DNA of 64,000 nt from Plazaster borealis (Eukaryota > Echinodermata > Asteroidea > Forcipulatida > Labidiasteridae). Position numbers and translations under genes: made by a program. Position 1 is the first letter of the stretch. Each line of letters opens with the position of its first letter. The stretch lies in assembly GCA_021014325.1 (NCBI GenBank), contig CM037473.1:22372822-22436821 (forward strand), in the 5' to 3' direction. The notes beneath the pieces are model-generated. The model did no database searches, was not told the origin of the DNA, and saw only the letters and a list, made by a program, of their open reading frames with translations. This document shows positions 40,801 through 43,196 of this stretch, piece by piece.

Positions 40801-43196
40801 GGCGAGATGGTTCAATAAACAATAAGACAGCGTACAGGGCCTACAGGTGAAATAGAGAAATCATAATAAGGTGAAAACTAAGAGGAAGCTCCGTGGATTA
40901 GGAGATTTTGAACAATACATGTATGTGCTTTGAGCAGGAATTGTTTCATAAAAAGGTACAATTACATGGAAGTACTACATAACAGGCCGATCTTCATACA
41001 TAAAACCACACAAAATGTACATTATCAGCACAAAGGGACCCCTCCCCCCTCACATCACACATGTATGTAACAGATCTACATGTCAAACATCAGAATTTCT
41101 TGTGCATAAGCGAGAGTTTTACATGTAACCATGGAGGTTACCTTCCTACATGATGAACTTGCCCTGGCTCATACACCACCCAAAGGCATGGTGCAACCAC
41201 GGGAAGGCTCTCCTCCTACTCCTTGAACTATGGGGTTGTTACTAACAACAGCGTAACAACCTCATAGTTCCAGGAGTAGCTTCACCCCAGAGTTTCATCT
41301 TTATGACAGGGCAACGCCTTTCTCATTTACCAAAGGGTGCTTTCAAATCTGAAAGTCTATGGGAAACTTTTGAAGAGGCACCAAGGCCAAGAACAGGGCA
41401 ATGGAGGCCATGGTCTTCATGTAATTCAAGGCCTATAGCTTCCCCTATGTTTCAACTTACCACACTACAGTTTTGCAGCTGGACAGAGACATTCTTAAGT
41501 GAGAAGAAACCGATGTAGTTGATGCTTAGGTCTTTCTTGAGGAGCTGACTCAGCACCTTGGACAGTATACTGGCACATATTCTAGAAGTGCAACAACACA
41601 AATAGAACAAGTTGTTTACTAATTTAGTATTAATTACATTAACTGGTACCACAGAGTGCTACACTGTTCCATACCTTCCAGGCTAGCATTAGGTGCATGT
41701 GTTTCTTCTGTTTGTACACAGCTAGTATATCATGTACATGTATTATTGTGTACTGTAGTCTCCACAGTCTCATGTGGAATTTTGTAGGGGGCAGTTTGGC
41801 ACTGGCAGGAGTATACCGATATCGGGTTTAAAAAACTCATCTTTCCAACCTAACCATAAGACGGTAATTGGTGGTAGTATAGGCCATACCGAGGCAATGC
41901 ATAAACCTGTACACCGTACAGTACCTCTGTAAATGGCAGATGATCTTTTGGAAGGACTGCAACTTCAAGGATTTCAACAGTTTATGAACTGAAAGTGTCT
42001 TGTAAAAGGTTGGTCAGATGGTTAAACAAAATTGTGTTTAGCTTCCATTTCTGAACATTTTTCCTGTTGTCCAATCGGAGCTCATTCACATCATGTGCAA
42101 GAATGTAGTGCTGTGCTACTCCTCGAACTATATTAGTAATTATTATTGTAGGTTCGTTACGCTGTCATCATAGAGCGGAACGAACCTCATTCATAGTTCT
42201 AGGAGTAGCTGTGTTATGTTGAATTAGGAACAAAATAGTGCAAGAAAGTTTAACAATTGTAAACTCATTCATATCATGTACCAATGAATGTAGTGCTGTG
42301 TTATGTTGAATGTGAAACAAAATAGTATAGTTAGTGTAAGATCATGAAGATAAAACCAGTAACTGGAGCGCTGTACTCCTTTTTCGAAAATTTTGACATC
42401 ATCGGTCGTACTCGCGCCCCAGGCCCAGCGTATCAAAGTATTTTCCCGGAGCAAAACTCATCCAACTTTTAGACGGGTGCCTTGCCTCAACCGTGATAAC
42501 AGCGCGGTTGAGGCAGGACACCCGTCTAATTGATAGGTGCTCTGCCTCAACTGCTTGGTCATCACGGTTAAGGCAGGGCACCCTTGGATATTTGAGTTTT
42601 GCTCGGGGAAAATACTTTGATACGCTGGGGCGCTAGTACGACCGATGATGTCAAAATTTCAAAAAAGGAGTACAGCGCCCCATACTGGGTCTAACTCTAA
42701 GTGCAAGACAGTTTACCGACCAGATTATATTTCTTGTTCAATATATCTCATTATCTGCTGAACATTTCACATGTAGCATTTGTCCCTACATCGCATATCC
42801 ACATTAATTTACTATAATAAATAAAGTCATGCAAGTAGTACAACTAGAAGAAGGACAGAACTACAAGTAGGGGCTAGCCTACTAGAGTGAAGGACAGGAC
42901 AGGGTCAAAATACAATTAGCACTATTCGGGGGGCCCACTACTAATCCACTACTAGCCACCACGCGCCTGCACCATTGATATCCCGATAGTGGAGTTTGTG
43001 TGCAGTACCGAACAGATACAGATACACTACCAAGCATTTTTAGCAAACATGGCAAAGATTCATTTATTATTTAATTTCAATGTTGGCAATGAATGAGAAA
43101 AATACACTCAAACTTTAAGAAACAGGCTTACTTTGACAGGATCAGAAGAAAAACTGCAATGATACAGACGTAGAAAATTAACCACGTGAGACTCAT
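4690..43196 (-). CDS. BLTP2: BLTP2 (KIAA0100/hobbit) bridge-like lipid-transfer protein, 5' half, 31 exons
   Basis: The encoded family forms long hydrophobic-groove proteins that move lipids at ER-plasma membrane contacts; the N-terminal helix anchors it in the ER (family knowledge). Here exon 1 encodes an N-terminal membrane segment (MSLTWLIFYVCIIAVFLLIL). Later exons align colinearly with vertebrate KIAA0100 as I remember it, for example NVSVQLQNC, DFDDIWIS, FPYKYDF, DDPFEVKLGDNYQ and RIEELYIALERKN. Exons in order: 43132-43196, 41461-41581, 38889-38938, 37988-38097, 37078-37133, 36030-36148, 34849-34912, 33569-33655, 33142-33187, 32940-32990, 31845-31915, 31584-31642, 30162-30286, 28553-28620, 27124-27305, 26312-26466, 25494-25527, 25081-25207, 24541-24787, 24009-24118, 23424-23510, 22754-22858, 21367-21459, 19662-19776, 18831-18922, 13424-13493, 12191-12289, 10623-10682, 9598-9694, 6169-6379, 4690-4862. 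All borders are GT-AG and phases agree except between exons 23 and 24, where a small exon seems missed. The family is about 2,200 residues; the C-terminal half is off the left edge. Confidence 0.93.
5021..5321 (+). mobile_element. Truncated MITE, AGAACCCTG end
   Basis: The right end GGGAGAACCCTGA and most of the body (CAGTAGGGCTTTGAAAA, AAAACATTCCGA) match the fuller copy at 45464-45752. The left terminal repeat is missing. Its left part holds four GATACGCAAGAATTTCA-like tandem units at 5049-5121. Confidence 0.65.
5764..5944. mobile_element. MITE family F, copy 1, with CRE-like motifs
   Basis: Long terminal inverted repeats begin AAGCCCGTTTCATACTTCCT and end in the inverse (AGGAAGTATGAACCGGGCTT), continuing through GCGAATGCGAAT. 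Three GACGTCA (CRE-like) palindromes lie inside. The partial copy at 38514-38640 shares the ends. Non-coding. Confidence 0.8.
6169..6379 (-). CDS. BLTP2: BLTP2 exon 30
   Basis: Encodes AKRIEELYIALERKNMDIY followed by KRSQRLYSNSPG, ISALADPSMNG and KLMRDIDSA. This is the strongest single match to KIAA0100 ([20 protein letters not shown]). The acceptor is TCGAAG and the donor GTTAGT. It starts after one carried base and leaves two. Confidence 0.95.
6380..6885. other. BLTP2 intron 29, unassigned part
   Basis: Includes a short imperfect inverted repeat, GTTGGACTGAGG...GTCAGAGTCCAACAG and ATGGTGTTGGACTTTGTTAG (6528-6650), possibly an old MITE. No exon is seen. Confidence 0.4.
6886..7177. mobile_element. 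MITE family E, copy 2 (compound form)
   Basis: Starts TATAGACCCATTGCATATGA and ends TGCAATGGGTCTATA. TGACGTCA (CRE palindrome) sits in the left terminal repeat. The middle contains another TATAGACCC, as if two elements had fused. The copy at 18494-18791 has the same compound structure. Confidence 0.75.
7468..7843 (+). mobile_element. MITE family A, copy 1 (TTAA-flanked)
   Basis: Bounded by TTAAAGGCACTGAACACG and CGTGTACGATACCTTTAA. It carries the central palindrome AAACTTCTTGCGAGAAGTTT. Six more copies occur in the window. Non-coding. Confidence 0.85.
7844..8034. other. BLTP2 intron 29, unassigned
   Basis: AT-rich, with no recognised feature. Confidence 0.4.
8035..8272. repeat. Fold-back element with GGAGCTCT ends
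   Basis: The left arm GGAGCTCTGGAAATCC...GACTTGTTGAGATC is matched in inverse by GATCTCACCAAGTC...TTTCAGAGCTCC. Between the arms are two or three diverged copies of AGGATATC...TGATGACATG. It looks like a small non-autonomous DNA element seen once here. Confidence 0.6.
8596..8890 (+). pseudogene. 3' end of a CR1/L2-like LINE
   Basis: A 5'-truncated fragment whose reading frame ends at TAA 8768-8770. It encodes GQRAFNFIALSLWNDLPLQI and IFKGLLKTHLFES, the typical C-terminus after the reverse transcriptase in CR1/L2-type elements. A short 3' UTR with a (TATTAT)n tail follows. The element at 13976-17630 has a comparable C-terminal block. Confidence 0.8.
8891..9597. other. BLTP2 intron 29, unassigned, with C/A run
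   Basis: Contains a poly-C then poly-A run at about 9250-9270 and a repeated GAGCCCAAGC motif at 9079-9115. No exon was found upstream of exon 29's donor. Confidence 0.4.
9598..9694 (-). CDS. BLTP2: BLTP2 exon 29
   Basis: Encodes LMKDERLESERRREILDNKV then AELRQTHGELLS, matching the charged, probably coiled LMKDESKESAKRLQ...LRKQHGELL segment of the family. The acceptor is CATAG and the donor GTAGAC. It starts in phase 0 and leaves one base. Confidence 0.93.
9695..10622. other. BLTP2 intron 28, AT-rich
   Basis: No repeat family or exon recognised. Confidence 0.4.
10623..10682 (-). CDS. BLTP2: BLTP2 exon 28
   Basis: A 60-nt in-phase exon encoding TLVFKLHDDPFEVKLGDNYQ, matching the family block VFLDDVFEVKLHDNYEL. 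The acceptor is GACAG and the donor GTAATT. Confidence 0.93.
10776..11158 (+). mobile_element. MITE family A, copy 2, duplicated right end
   Basis: Begins TTAAAGGCACTGAACAG and matches copy 1 through the AACTTCTTGCAAGAAGTT palindrome. The right terminus is altered: ACGATACCTTTAAT occurs twice in tandem (11132-11145 and 11146-11159) and the inner part of the terminal repeat is lost. Confidence 0.8.
11505..11690 (+). mobile_element. SINE S3 fragment
   Basis: Shares the order GTGGTATCTTGCCCTGTCTT, then CCCCGGTTCAAATCCCACC, TTTTACA and TTTCCTCC with the S3 copies at 20400-20690 and 36245-36930. The GGTTCAAATCC stretch is a box B-like element of a tRNA-derived head. The tail is diverged. Confidence 0.6.
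11759..12055 (+). mobile_element. SINE S1, tRNA-Leu/Ser-like head
   Basis: The head GTCGTGGCCGAGCGATAAGA carries a box A-like TGGCCGAGCG, and GTGTGGGTTTGTGACAC stands where box B would be. The conserved body CTTGTGTCCTTAAGCAAGAC, ACTTAACCATTATTGC follows. Several S1 copies of both orientations occur in the window, so this is a SINE, not a working tRNA gene. Confidence 0.75.
12191..12289 (-). CDS. BLTP2: BLTP2 exon 27
   Basis: A 99-nt in-phase exon encoding IINLIKWLKQLHMPKKDRSI then YADILLRVQ, matching VQKWLKGLHQ...PPDLLLKVEH of the family. The acceptor is CACAG and the donor GTGAGT. Confidence 0.92.
12290..12794. other. BLTP2 intron 26, unassigned
   Basis: Contains short imperfect inverted sequence near 12390-12440 but no identified family or exon. 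Confidence 0.35.
12795..12965 (+). mobile_element. SINE S1, diverged copy
   Basis: GCATGGTCGAGCGGTGTAGT followed by GTGGGTTCGATTCCTGGTCA and CACTTATGTCCTTGCACAAG. The boxes A and B and the S1 body are recognisable. The 3' end fades into unique sequence. Confidence 0.7.
13015..13095 (-). repeat. Family H fragment
   Basis: ACATGGTGTTACCGCAAACC...ACCATGCAAAGTTTCAAATCC is the inverse of the start of the H elements at 19808 and 36465. Confidence 0.55.
13424..13493 (-). CDS. BLTP2: BLTP2 exon 26
   Basis: Encodes (W)GIYGRSVNVEFPYKYDFAS NYDE, matching LLSFGSVSVEFPYQYDFS in the family. The Trp codon is split across the intron shared with exon 25. The acceptor is CTTAG and the donor GTAAGA. Confidence 0.93.
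13976..17630 (+). mobile_element. CR1/L2-like non-LTR retrotransposon, decayed
   Basis: Runs antisense to BLTP2 inside intron 25. The long frame to 15919 holds an AP-type endonuclease (VSETWLRPDD, GGGVAILYR, GDFNIHVDD, SDHYAVMCNL). After frameshifts and stops comes a reverse transcriptase (LLDLSAAFDTVDHN, SVPQGSVLGP, YADDTQLYI) and the usual C-terminal block (LHWLPISQRI, HKALNGKAP). The frame breaks near 15.85 kb, 16.1-16.2 kb, 16.9 kb and 17.14 kb, so it is not active. The first in-frame ATG is 14117; the open frame upstream has none. It opens with a signal-like hydrophobic leader and then a 2A-like motif. The tail ends in (ATT)n at about 17590-17630. The 5' limit is uncertain. Confidence 0.93.
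14330..14356 (+). other. 2A-like ribosome-skipping motif in LINE ORF
   Basis: Encodes GDIAVNPGP, close to the consensus D(V/I)ExNPGP, with Ala in place of the usual Glu. It lies at residues 72-80 counted from ATG 14117, just after an N-terminal region with a hydrophobic leader (MEVSILFVLSLLARPLY) and before the endonuclease. 2A-like sequences at this position are reported for APE-type retrotransposons, notably in sea urchin. Whether the Ala variant skips is unknown. Confidence 0.75.
17842..18058. repeat. Direct duplication flanking a G-run tract
   Basis: ATGTGGTGTGCCAAAGTAGC (17846) recurs as TGTGGTGTTTGCCAAAGTAG at about 17997, and both are followed by GTGGTG...CTTTCAT. Between them, 17916-17955 is a G-rich tract with several runs of five or more G, capable of forming a G-quadruplex. 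Confidence 0.7.
18079..18101. repeat. (TAA)n microsatellite
   Basis: Uninterrupted TAATAATAATAA tract of about eight units. Confidence 0.9.
18102..18493. other. BLTP2 intron 25, probable repeat debris
   Basis: GGTATGCTGGTGCTGAGCCATGGATGCA (18371 on) and TTGTATAAGAGGAG read like the end of a decayed retroelement, but I cannot assign it. No exon is seen. Confidence 0.3.
18494..18791. mobile_element. MITE family E, copy 3 (compound form)
   Basis: TAGACCCCTTGCATATGACG at the left and TGCAAGGGGTCTATA at the right. It is highly similar to copy 2 at 6886-7177, including the internal TATATAGACCCC junction. It ends 39 bp before BLTP2 exon 25. Confidence 0.8.
18831..18922 (-). CDS. BLTP2: BLTP2 exon 25
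   Basis: Encodes SVCIEKLVDNGQLLEDRRSF DTLTATTNKA, matching EVEVQLLPELEEMIL...LQTLRNRVW. The acceptor is TTCAG and the donor GTAAGG. It leaves TG of a split Trp codon. Confidence 0.9.
18957..19240 (+). mobile_element. SINE S2, two copies in tandem
   Basis: Two tRNA-like heads follow each other: GGCATGCTCCGCAGTCAAGT...GTGGGTTCGAATCCC (18957-19050) and GGCATGCTCGGTGGTCTTGT...CAGGAATTTAAATCCC (19078-19145). The second is followed by the S2 body ATACAGTGTTTATCACTTAT. The first has the better box B. Confidence 0.75.
19662..19776 (-). CDS. BLTP2: BLTP2 exon 24
   Basis: Encodes NLISVKEVYAVKQGSGLLK then SPECVIGFDGHPIFIIK, matching KFISLAAESVSLSR...AAGFDGNSIFNFK. The acceptor is GAACAG and the donor GTCGGG. 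It needs two bases from the previous exon, which exon 23 as drawn does not supply. Confidence 0.9.
19808..20155 (+). mobile_element. Family H element, copy 1
   Basis: Starts TGGGATTTGAAGCATCGCAT and contains two CTACTGCCGCGGAGTAG-GGAATTCGGGAGACTA units, then a CTACCTGGGCGGAAGGTAGG block. The copy at 36465-36852 is fuller. The right end is truncated near GCGGAGTTAAC. Confidence 0.75.
20400..20690 (-). mobile_element. SINE S3, full-length copy
   Basis: On the minus strand it reads GGTTGGTGTAGTGGTATC, then CCCCGGTTTGAATCCCACC (boxes A and B), then the S3 body TTGGGTTTTCAGTCCCTACC and a tail CATTTCATTTTCATTTATTA-inverse. It matches 36245-36930 on the plus strand. Confidence 0.75.
20915..21220. 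repeat. S2 tail and a fold-back repeat
   Basis: 20920-20985 is the inverse of the S2 tail (TTTACCCTAACACC...GCGATAAGCACTGTATACT). At 21124-21216, TATCAAGTAATAAACCACAA GGGAAACTGACTGG is matched in inverse by CCAGTCAGTTTCCCTTATGG TTTAGTACTTGA, a hairpin also seen in parts near 26712, 26790, 33235 and 44617. Confidence 0.6.
21367..21459 (-). CDS. BLTP2: BLTP2 exon 23 (donor uncertain)
   Basis: Encodes NDRLILSPDAPVMTSSTDSS PVLKICLNVKL, matching the spacer and PKRLLNLTLEVSTAKL of the family. The acceptor CTAAG has a good pyrimidine tract. The donor GTGCAA is weak, and other GT positions nearby are all in phase 0, so the phase clash with exon 24 stays. Confidence 0.75.
21540..21930 (+). mobile_element. 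MITE family B, copy 2
   Basis: Matches family B throughout (AAAACTTACTTGGTTAGAAG, CAGATTGTGTATTTCAATT) and ends TTTCCCTTTAA. The left TTAA is interrupted (TTAAAAAGAAAGG). The body is closest to copy 8 at 61229. Confidence 0.75.
22225..22560 (-). mobile_element. SINE S1, minus-strand copy
   Basis: Inverse S1 order: AATAATAATAGTAA tail remnant, CGCTTTACATTAGTGCCCTG, GTATCTTGCACAAGGATACA, GGGATTCAAACCCACACC (inverse box B), CACTTGGCCACATGACACC (inverse head). It shares its tail region with 38255-38420. Confidence 0.75.
22754..22858 (-). CDS. BLTP2: BLTP2 exon 22
   Basis: A 105-nt in-phase exon encoding VLSAVIEDMCCARWNTTCHM TMYHHVKEVVLFGQK, matching [29 protein letters not shown]. The acceptor is GGACAG and the donor GTCAAA. 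Confidence 0.88.
22859..23423. other. BLTP2 intron 21
   Basis: No repeat family or further exon recognised; 23140-23220 is somewhat G-rich. Confidence 0.35.
23424..23510 (-). CDS. BLTP2: BLTP2 exon 21
   Basis: An 87-nt in-phase exon encoding VFDCVEYKLLPEAIIDVTLI SLKYTSSDK, matching DIPTPVLSLSMLSITYHSS. The acceptor is ATCCAG and the donor GTGAGA. Confidence 0.9.
23625..23925. mobile_element. SINE S2, inverted pair
   Basis: A minus-strand S2 part (23625-23745: TTTTACCATTACAC...TAAGCACTGTATACTT, then GTGGGATTCAAACCCA) faces a plus-strand S2 (23750-23920: GGGCATGCTTGGTGATCTAG, GTTCGAATCCCACC, GTATACAGTGCTTATCACAC). The pair forms an inverted repeat like the array at 53655-54650. Confidence 0.7.
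24009..24118 (-). CDS. BLTP2: BLTP2 exon 20
   Basis: Encodes DRIMLRVDSVNVDTDTEADS TVAIKGTKLLGVTKDSK, matching [32 protein letters not shown]. The acceptor is TTCACAG and the donor GTATAT. One base is carried from exon 19. Confidence 0.92.
24282..24443. repeat. Small inverted-repeat element, TTAGCCAG ends
   Basis: Starts TTAGCCAGGATTTGATAAAA GGGTGTCC and ends GACACCCCTCTGGCTAA, with GGGTGTCCAAATTT repeated inside. It is a likely short MITE. Confidence 0.5.
24541..24787 (-). CDS. BLTP2: BLTP2 exon 19
   Basis: The longest BLTP2 exon in the window. Encodes VNLTPFTMDMKTQVYSLQV then CLELHSVIEHILSVTLG and FKVDVLLTDFNAFV, matching LVLSSTQSDTLFLDC...WKVDLKVEDMNLFTLS. The acceptor is AACAAG after a pyrimidine-rich tract and the donor GTGAGT. 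It leaves one base. Confidence 0.92.
25081..25207 (-). CDS. BLTP2: BLTP2 exon 18
   Basis: Encodes RASLQGDQIFCRVGDAVRMS then RHTWGTPLAIDSIRMK, matching VDHLCWRVGSDSHIQ...MHVWGEALVLDSFTL. The acceptor is TTCAG and the donor GTAAGG. Confidence 0.93.
25494..25527 (-). CDS. BLTP2: BLTP2 exon 17 (34 nt)
   Basis: A short exon encoding GSSTQKPLRYI, placed by GT-AG borders (acceptor AATAG, donor GTGAGT) and by exact phase agreement with both neighbours. Confidence 0.8.
25528..26028. other. BLTP2 intron 16, unassigned
   Basis: 25600-25740 holds an imperfect inverted repeat (GCCGTATTCGAATCAGTGGC...GCCGCCAATTCGGACATGG) with GCTACAGCTACAAC-like steps. No exon is seen. Confidence 0.4.
26029..26199. mobile_element. 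MITE family G, copy 1
   Basis: Starts GGGCCCAATTTCATAGAGCT and ends AGCTCTATGTAATTGGGCCC. Non-coding. The fuller copy lies at 45101-45391. Confidence 0.85.
26312..26466 (-). CDS. BLTP2: BLTP2 exon 16
   Basis: Encodes VPSKSFFQQFCLPFDLTLDL then WPNVPECAVTIVTLKTAARF, matching [20 protein letters not shown]...FNSISLDYQ. The acceptor is TTGTAG and the donor GTATAA. Confidence 0.92.
26785..27060. mobile_element. SINE S4 fold-back pair with perfect box A
   Basis: The plus-strand half (26962-27050) starts CTAGATAGCTCAGCTGGTAG, a perfect box A (TRGCNNAGYNGG), and has GGTTCAAATACC as a degenerate box B. The left half is its inverse (AGAGCGGGATTTGAACCAAC). Both halves end in TTGAACAAAGA or its inverse. 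It could be mistaken for a tRNA gene, but the box B and the acceptor stem are imperfect. Confidence 0.65.
27124..27305 (-). CDS. BLTP2: BLTP2 exon 15
   Basis: Encodes LREAGIYSDIALRHCHILHH then DEEIMFWARTIQEHVKLRRA, matching [29 protein letters not shown]. The acceptor is TATTAG and the donor GTAAGT. Confidence 0.93.
27306..28552. other. BLTP2 intron 14
   Basis: Contains a family H fragment in inverse orientation at about 28338-28400 (GTGTTACTGCAAACCGAATA, ACCTCACCATGCAACGCCTC) and a short inverted step around TGGCACATTTTAAT (27508-27550). No exon was found. Confidence 0.4.
28553..28620 (-). CDS. BLTP2: BLTP2 exon 14
   Basis: Encodes (D)VQMNNLQSDKLLSLTDISVSL Q, matching [21 protein letters not shown]. 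The frame is fixed by exons 13 and 15. The acceptor is CTCCAG and the donor GTAAAC. Confidence 0.9.
29215..29500 (+). pseudogene. RTE-like LINE reverse transcriptase C-terminal remnant
   Basis: Encodes KWSWAGHISRKTDNSWSSAI then WTPYGNKRNRGRQRK, the typical (K/R)WxWAGHIxR...RGRPxxRW tail of RTE/craniofacial-type retrotransposon ORFs. An in-frame stop lies just upstream and a one-base shift follows RGRQRK. It sits antisense in BLTP2 intron 13. Confidence 0.8.
29743..29961. repeat. MITE with GGCCTTGCCACACG ends
   Basis: AGGCCTTGCCACACGTGGCA ATTTTTACAGGCAACC at the left is matched in inverse by GGTTGCCTGTAAATTGCCCC GTGTGACATGGCCCT at the right. Single copy in this window. Confidence 0.75.
30162..30286 (-). 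CDS. BLTP2: BLTP2 exon 13
   Basis: Encodes (R)CLSLKTKQLLLTADINCDKL then IACTKAKDILLPAVSCLMKL, matching QKRHLTWTLKLLQF and what follows. The acceptor ACTAG is the only one that makes both neighbouring phases agree. The donor is GTACAT. Confidence 0.88.
30437..30784 (-). mobile_element. MITE family A, copy 3
   Basis: TTAAAGGTATCGTACATG at the left and GTTCAGTGCCTTTAA at the right, with the AACTTCTTGCAAGAAGTT centre. Minus orientation relative to copy 1. Confidence 0.85.
30834..31001. mobile_element. MITE family E, copy 5, with YY1-type motif
   Basis: TATAGACCTTATGCACATGA at the left and TGCATAAGGTCTA at the right. AAGATGGCGGC at 30965-30975 is an exact YY1 consensus. Confidence 0.75.
31002..31583. 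other. BLTP2 intron 12, unassigned
   Basis: AT-rich. No repeat family or exon recognised. Confidence 0.4.
31584..31642 (-). CDS. BLTP2: BLTP2 exon 12
   Basis: Encodes DAKLQIDDIDCQVTLQTEQ, matching VKVKMENTSVVLSMNSQKR. The acceptor is CTTTAG and the donor GTCAGG. Confidence 0.9.
31845..31915 (-). CDS. BLTP2: BLTP2 exon 11
   Basis: Encodes DPSTAQQEKPTNDKIRSIVQ KLPR, a polar linker before exon 12. It is placed by GT-AG borders (acceptor TTATAG, donor GTAAGT) and phase agreement more than by similarity. Confidence 0.8.
32523..32874 (+). mobile_element. MITE family C (TTAA-flanked)
   Basis: TTAAAGGGTGTGTACAAC at the left and GTTGTACACACCCTTTAA at the right, with the central palindrome ATTTATCCTGCAGGATAAAT. 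The right half (TTTCACAGGTTTGTTATTTC) resembles family A in inverse, so A, B and C share one ancestor or one transposase. Confidence 0.85.
32940..32990 (-). CDS. BLTP2: BLTP2 exon 10
   Basis: Encodes GFLTQILPTFPKKAAVE. It is placed by good borders (acceptor TCCACAG, donor GTAAGT) and by phase; the family is variable here. Confidence 0.8.
33142..33187 (-). CDS. BLTP2: BLTP2 exon 9
   Basis: Encodes GISINVGNPRVSLHD, matching [24 protein letters not shown]. The acceptor is ACGCAG and the donor GTAAGT. Confidence 0.87.
33569..33655 (-). CDS. BLTP2: BLTP2 exon 8
   Basis: An 87-nt in-phase exon encoding DAGEQSHIAHASTSLKISIQ LDLILKMLV, matching [22 protein letters not shown]. The acceptor is TTATAG and the donor GTAAGT. 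Confidence 0.9.
33719..34103 (+). mobile_element. MITE family B, copy 3
   Basis: TTAAAGGCATCGTACACG...CGTGTACGATGCCTTTAA, with 18-base matching ends. The central palindrome is partly deleted. Confidence 0.85.
34388..34715 (+). mobile_element. SINE S1 with (ATT)n tail
   Basis: GGCATTTCGTGGCCGAGTAG head, GGGTTCAAATCCC box B-like element, a body ending GACCGCTATATAAGAAGCC, then (TTATTA)n. Confidence 0.75.
34849..34912 (-). CDS. BLTP2: BLTP2 exon 7
   Basis: Encodes (Q)VISTDLEVDQITFRMLRSAK Q, matching SLICEVSLTKINSKVLKSGQ. The acceptor is TTACAG and the donor GTATAA. Confidence 0.9.
35128..35524 (+). mobile_element. MITE family B, copy 4
   Basis: TTAAAGGGTCTGTTAACG at the left and ACAATCCCTTTAA at the right, with an intact central palindrome AGAAGCGTTTCTGTCAGAAA CG. 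Confidence 0.85.
35645..35996 (+). mobile_element. MITE family A, copy 4
   Basis: TTAAAGGCATCGTACACG...CGTGTACAGTGCCTTTAA with the AACTTCTTGCAAGAAGTT centre. It lies 120 bp from MITE B4. Confidence 0.85.
36030..36148 (-). CDS. BLTP2: BLTP2 exon 6
   Basis: Encodes MMCLNIEAVNIMLLNAMGTD SLLHATIKNTSLAATALTE, matching [29 protein letters not shown]. The acceptor is ATGTAG and the donor GTAAGA. Confidence 0.93.
36245..36930 (+). mobile_element. SINE S3 interrupted by family H
   Basis: The head GGTTGGCGTAGTGGCATC, CCCCGGTTCAAATCACACC and the body to 36464 are followed by an H element (36465-36852). The S3 tail then resumes: GTAATTATCTCTGCTTTTCTG...AATAAATGAAAATGAAATG. Confidence 0.8.
36465..36852 (+). 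mobile_element. Family H element, copy 2, with 11-bp target duplication
   Basis: It is flanked on both sides by TGGCTAGTATA (36454-36464 and 36853-36863) inside a SINE, proving insertion. The left end is TGGGATTTGAGGCATTGC. Two CTACTGCCGCGGARTAG-GGAATTYGGGAGACTA units follow. On the minus strand the right end reads CTGAAGATGATTAGAGC then TCGAAACGTTGAGACC. The last resembles termini of Penelope-like elements and retrozymes, but the exact hammerhead core is not present. Confidence 0.8.
37078..37133 (-). CDS. BLTP2: BLTP2 exon 5
   Basis: Encodes GSSFLGSTYVISAIRFISQ, corresponding to SPSLLKIFCQLFSIH. The acceptor is GACCAG and the donor GTAAAT, with correct phases. Confidence 0.85.
37476..37880 (-). 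mobile_element. MITE family B, copy 5
   Basis: Inverse family B with an intact central palindrome (AATCTGAGAAACGTTACTGT). The left end TTAAAGCGATTGTACAAG is mutated and the right end stops at CCAAACGTAGGACC, without TTAA. Confidence 0.8.
37988..38097 (-). CDS. BLTP2: BLTP2 exon 4
   Basis: Encodes SYRMVLHLGDVRVRAETPSE followed by a basic stretch TKASKKPGKK, matching PHYVALCFGEVRIRTD. The acceptor is CTTAG and the donor GTCAGT. Confidence 0.92.
38255..38420 (-). mobile_element. SINE S1 3' part
   Basis: AATAATAATAATAGTTTTCTTATATAGCGC-type tail, then CGCTTTACATTAGTGCCCTG and AGCCCCGGGCTGCTGTGGCG, matching 22225-22390. The tRNA-like head is missing. Confidence 0.7.
38514..38640. mobile_element. 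MITE family F, short diverged copy
   Basis: AAGCCCGGCTCATACTCCAA at the left and GTAAGTATGAACCAAACTT at the right, with inverted GTGAAAGCAAATTTTG-like inner parts. Confidence 0.6.
38889..38938 (-). CDS. BLTP2: BLTP2 exon 3
   Basis: Encodes DFDDIWISWRLFNPNQ, matching VEIDNLWISSKLLS. The acceptor is GATGTAG and the donor GTGAGT. Confidence 0.92.
39006..39600. repeat. Inverted tandem array, about 105-bp unit
   Basis: About two units read GGGAAGATCTTATTCTATAA AATGGGAATGTCAG... in one direction (39006-39224). Three and a half units then read the inverse (AATAAGATCTTCCCATTGCC at about 39293, 39400 and 39504). The axis is near 39224. The array is inside BLTP2 intron 2, so its transcript could form a long double-stranded hairpin. 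Confidence 0.9.
39601..41209. other. BLTP2 intron 2, AT-rich
   Basis: Poor in recognisable repeats. GAATTGAATTGAATTGAAT (about 40771-40789) is a short (GAATT)n tract. No exon was found. Confidence 0.45.
41210..41285. repeat. Short palindromic element, CTACTCCT ends
   Basis: CTACTCCTTGAACTATGGGG TTGTTA is matched in inverse by TAACAACCTCATAGTTCCAG GAGTAG. A relative lies at 42115-42213. Confidence 0.75.
41288..41440 (+). repeat. Low-copy dispersed repeat
   Basis: GAGTTTCATCTTTATGACAG GGCAACGCC...CACCAAGGCCAAGAACAGGG...TGGAGGCCATGG is related to 56131-56284, about three quarters identical by eye. Type unknown. Confidence 0.6.
41461..41581 (-). CDS. BLTP2: BLTP2 exon 2
   Basis: Encodes ICASILSKVLSQLLKKDLSI then NYIGFFSLKNVSVQLQNC, matching [34 protein letters not shown]. 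The acceptor is TTCTAG and the donor GTAAGT. Confidence 0.94.
42115..42213. repeat. Short palindromic element, copy 2
   Basis: GCTACTCCTCGAACTAT at the left and ATAGTTCTAGGAGTAGC at the right, with GTTCGTTACGCT...AGCGGAACGAAC inside. Sequence on the two sides (AATGTAGTGCTGTG and GTTATGTTGAATTAGGAAC) is repeated at about 42285-42320, so the locus was also duplicated. Confidence 0.7.
42366..42680. mobile_element. MITE with about 100-bp terminal inverted repeats
   Basis: The left GGAGCGCTGTACTCCTTTTT, ACATCATCGGTCGTAC, CAGCGTATCAAAGTATTTTC are matched in inverse at the right (GAAAATACTTTGATACGCTG, GTACGACCGATGATGT, AGGAGTACAGCGCCCC). The loop holds inverted GTGCCTTGCCTCAACCG-type repeats. No coding capacity. 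Confidence 0.85.
43132..43196 (-). CDS. BLTP2: BLTP2 exon 1 (coding part)
   Basis: ATG at 43194-43196 opens MSLTWLIFYVCIIAVFLLIL, an almost wholly hydrophobic segment like the family's ER anchor. The donor GTAAGC follows, leaving two bases. An upstream in-transcript ATG is discussed under the promoter. Confidence 0.92.
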
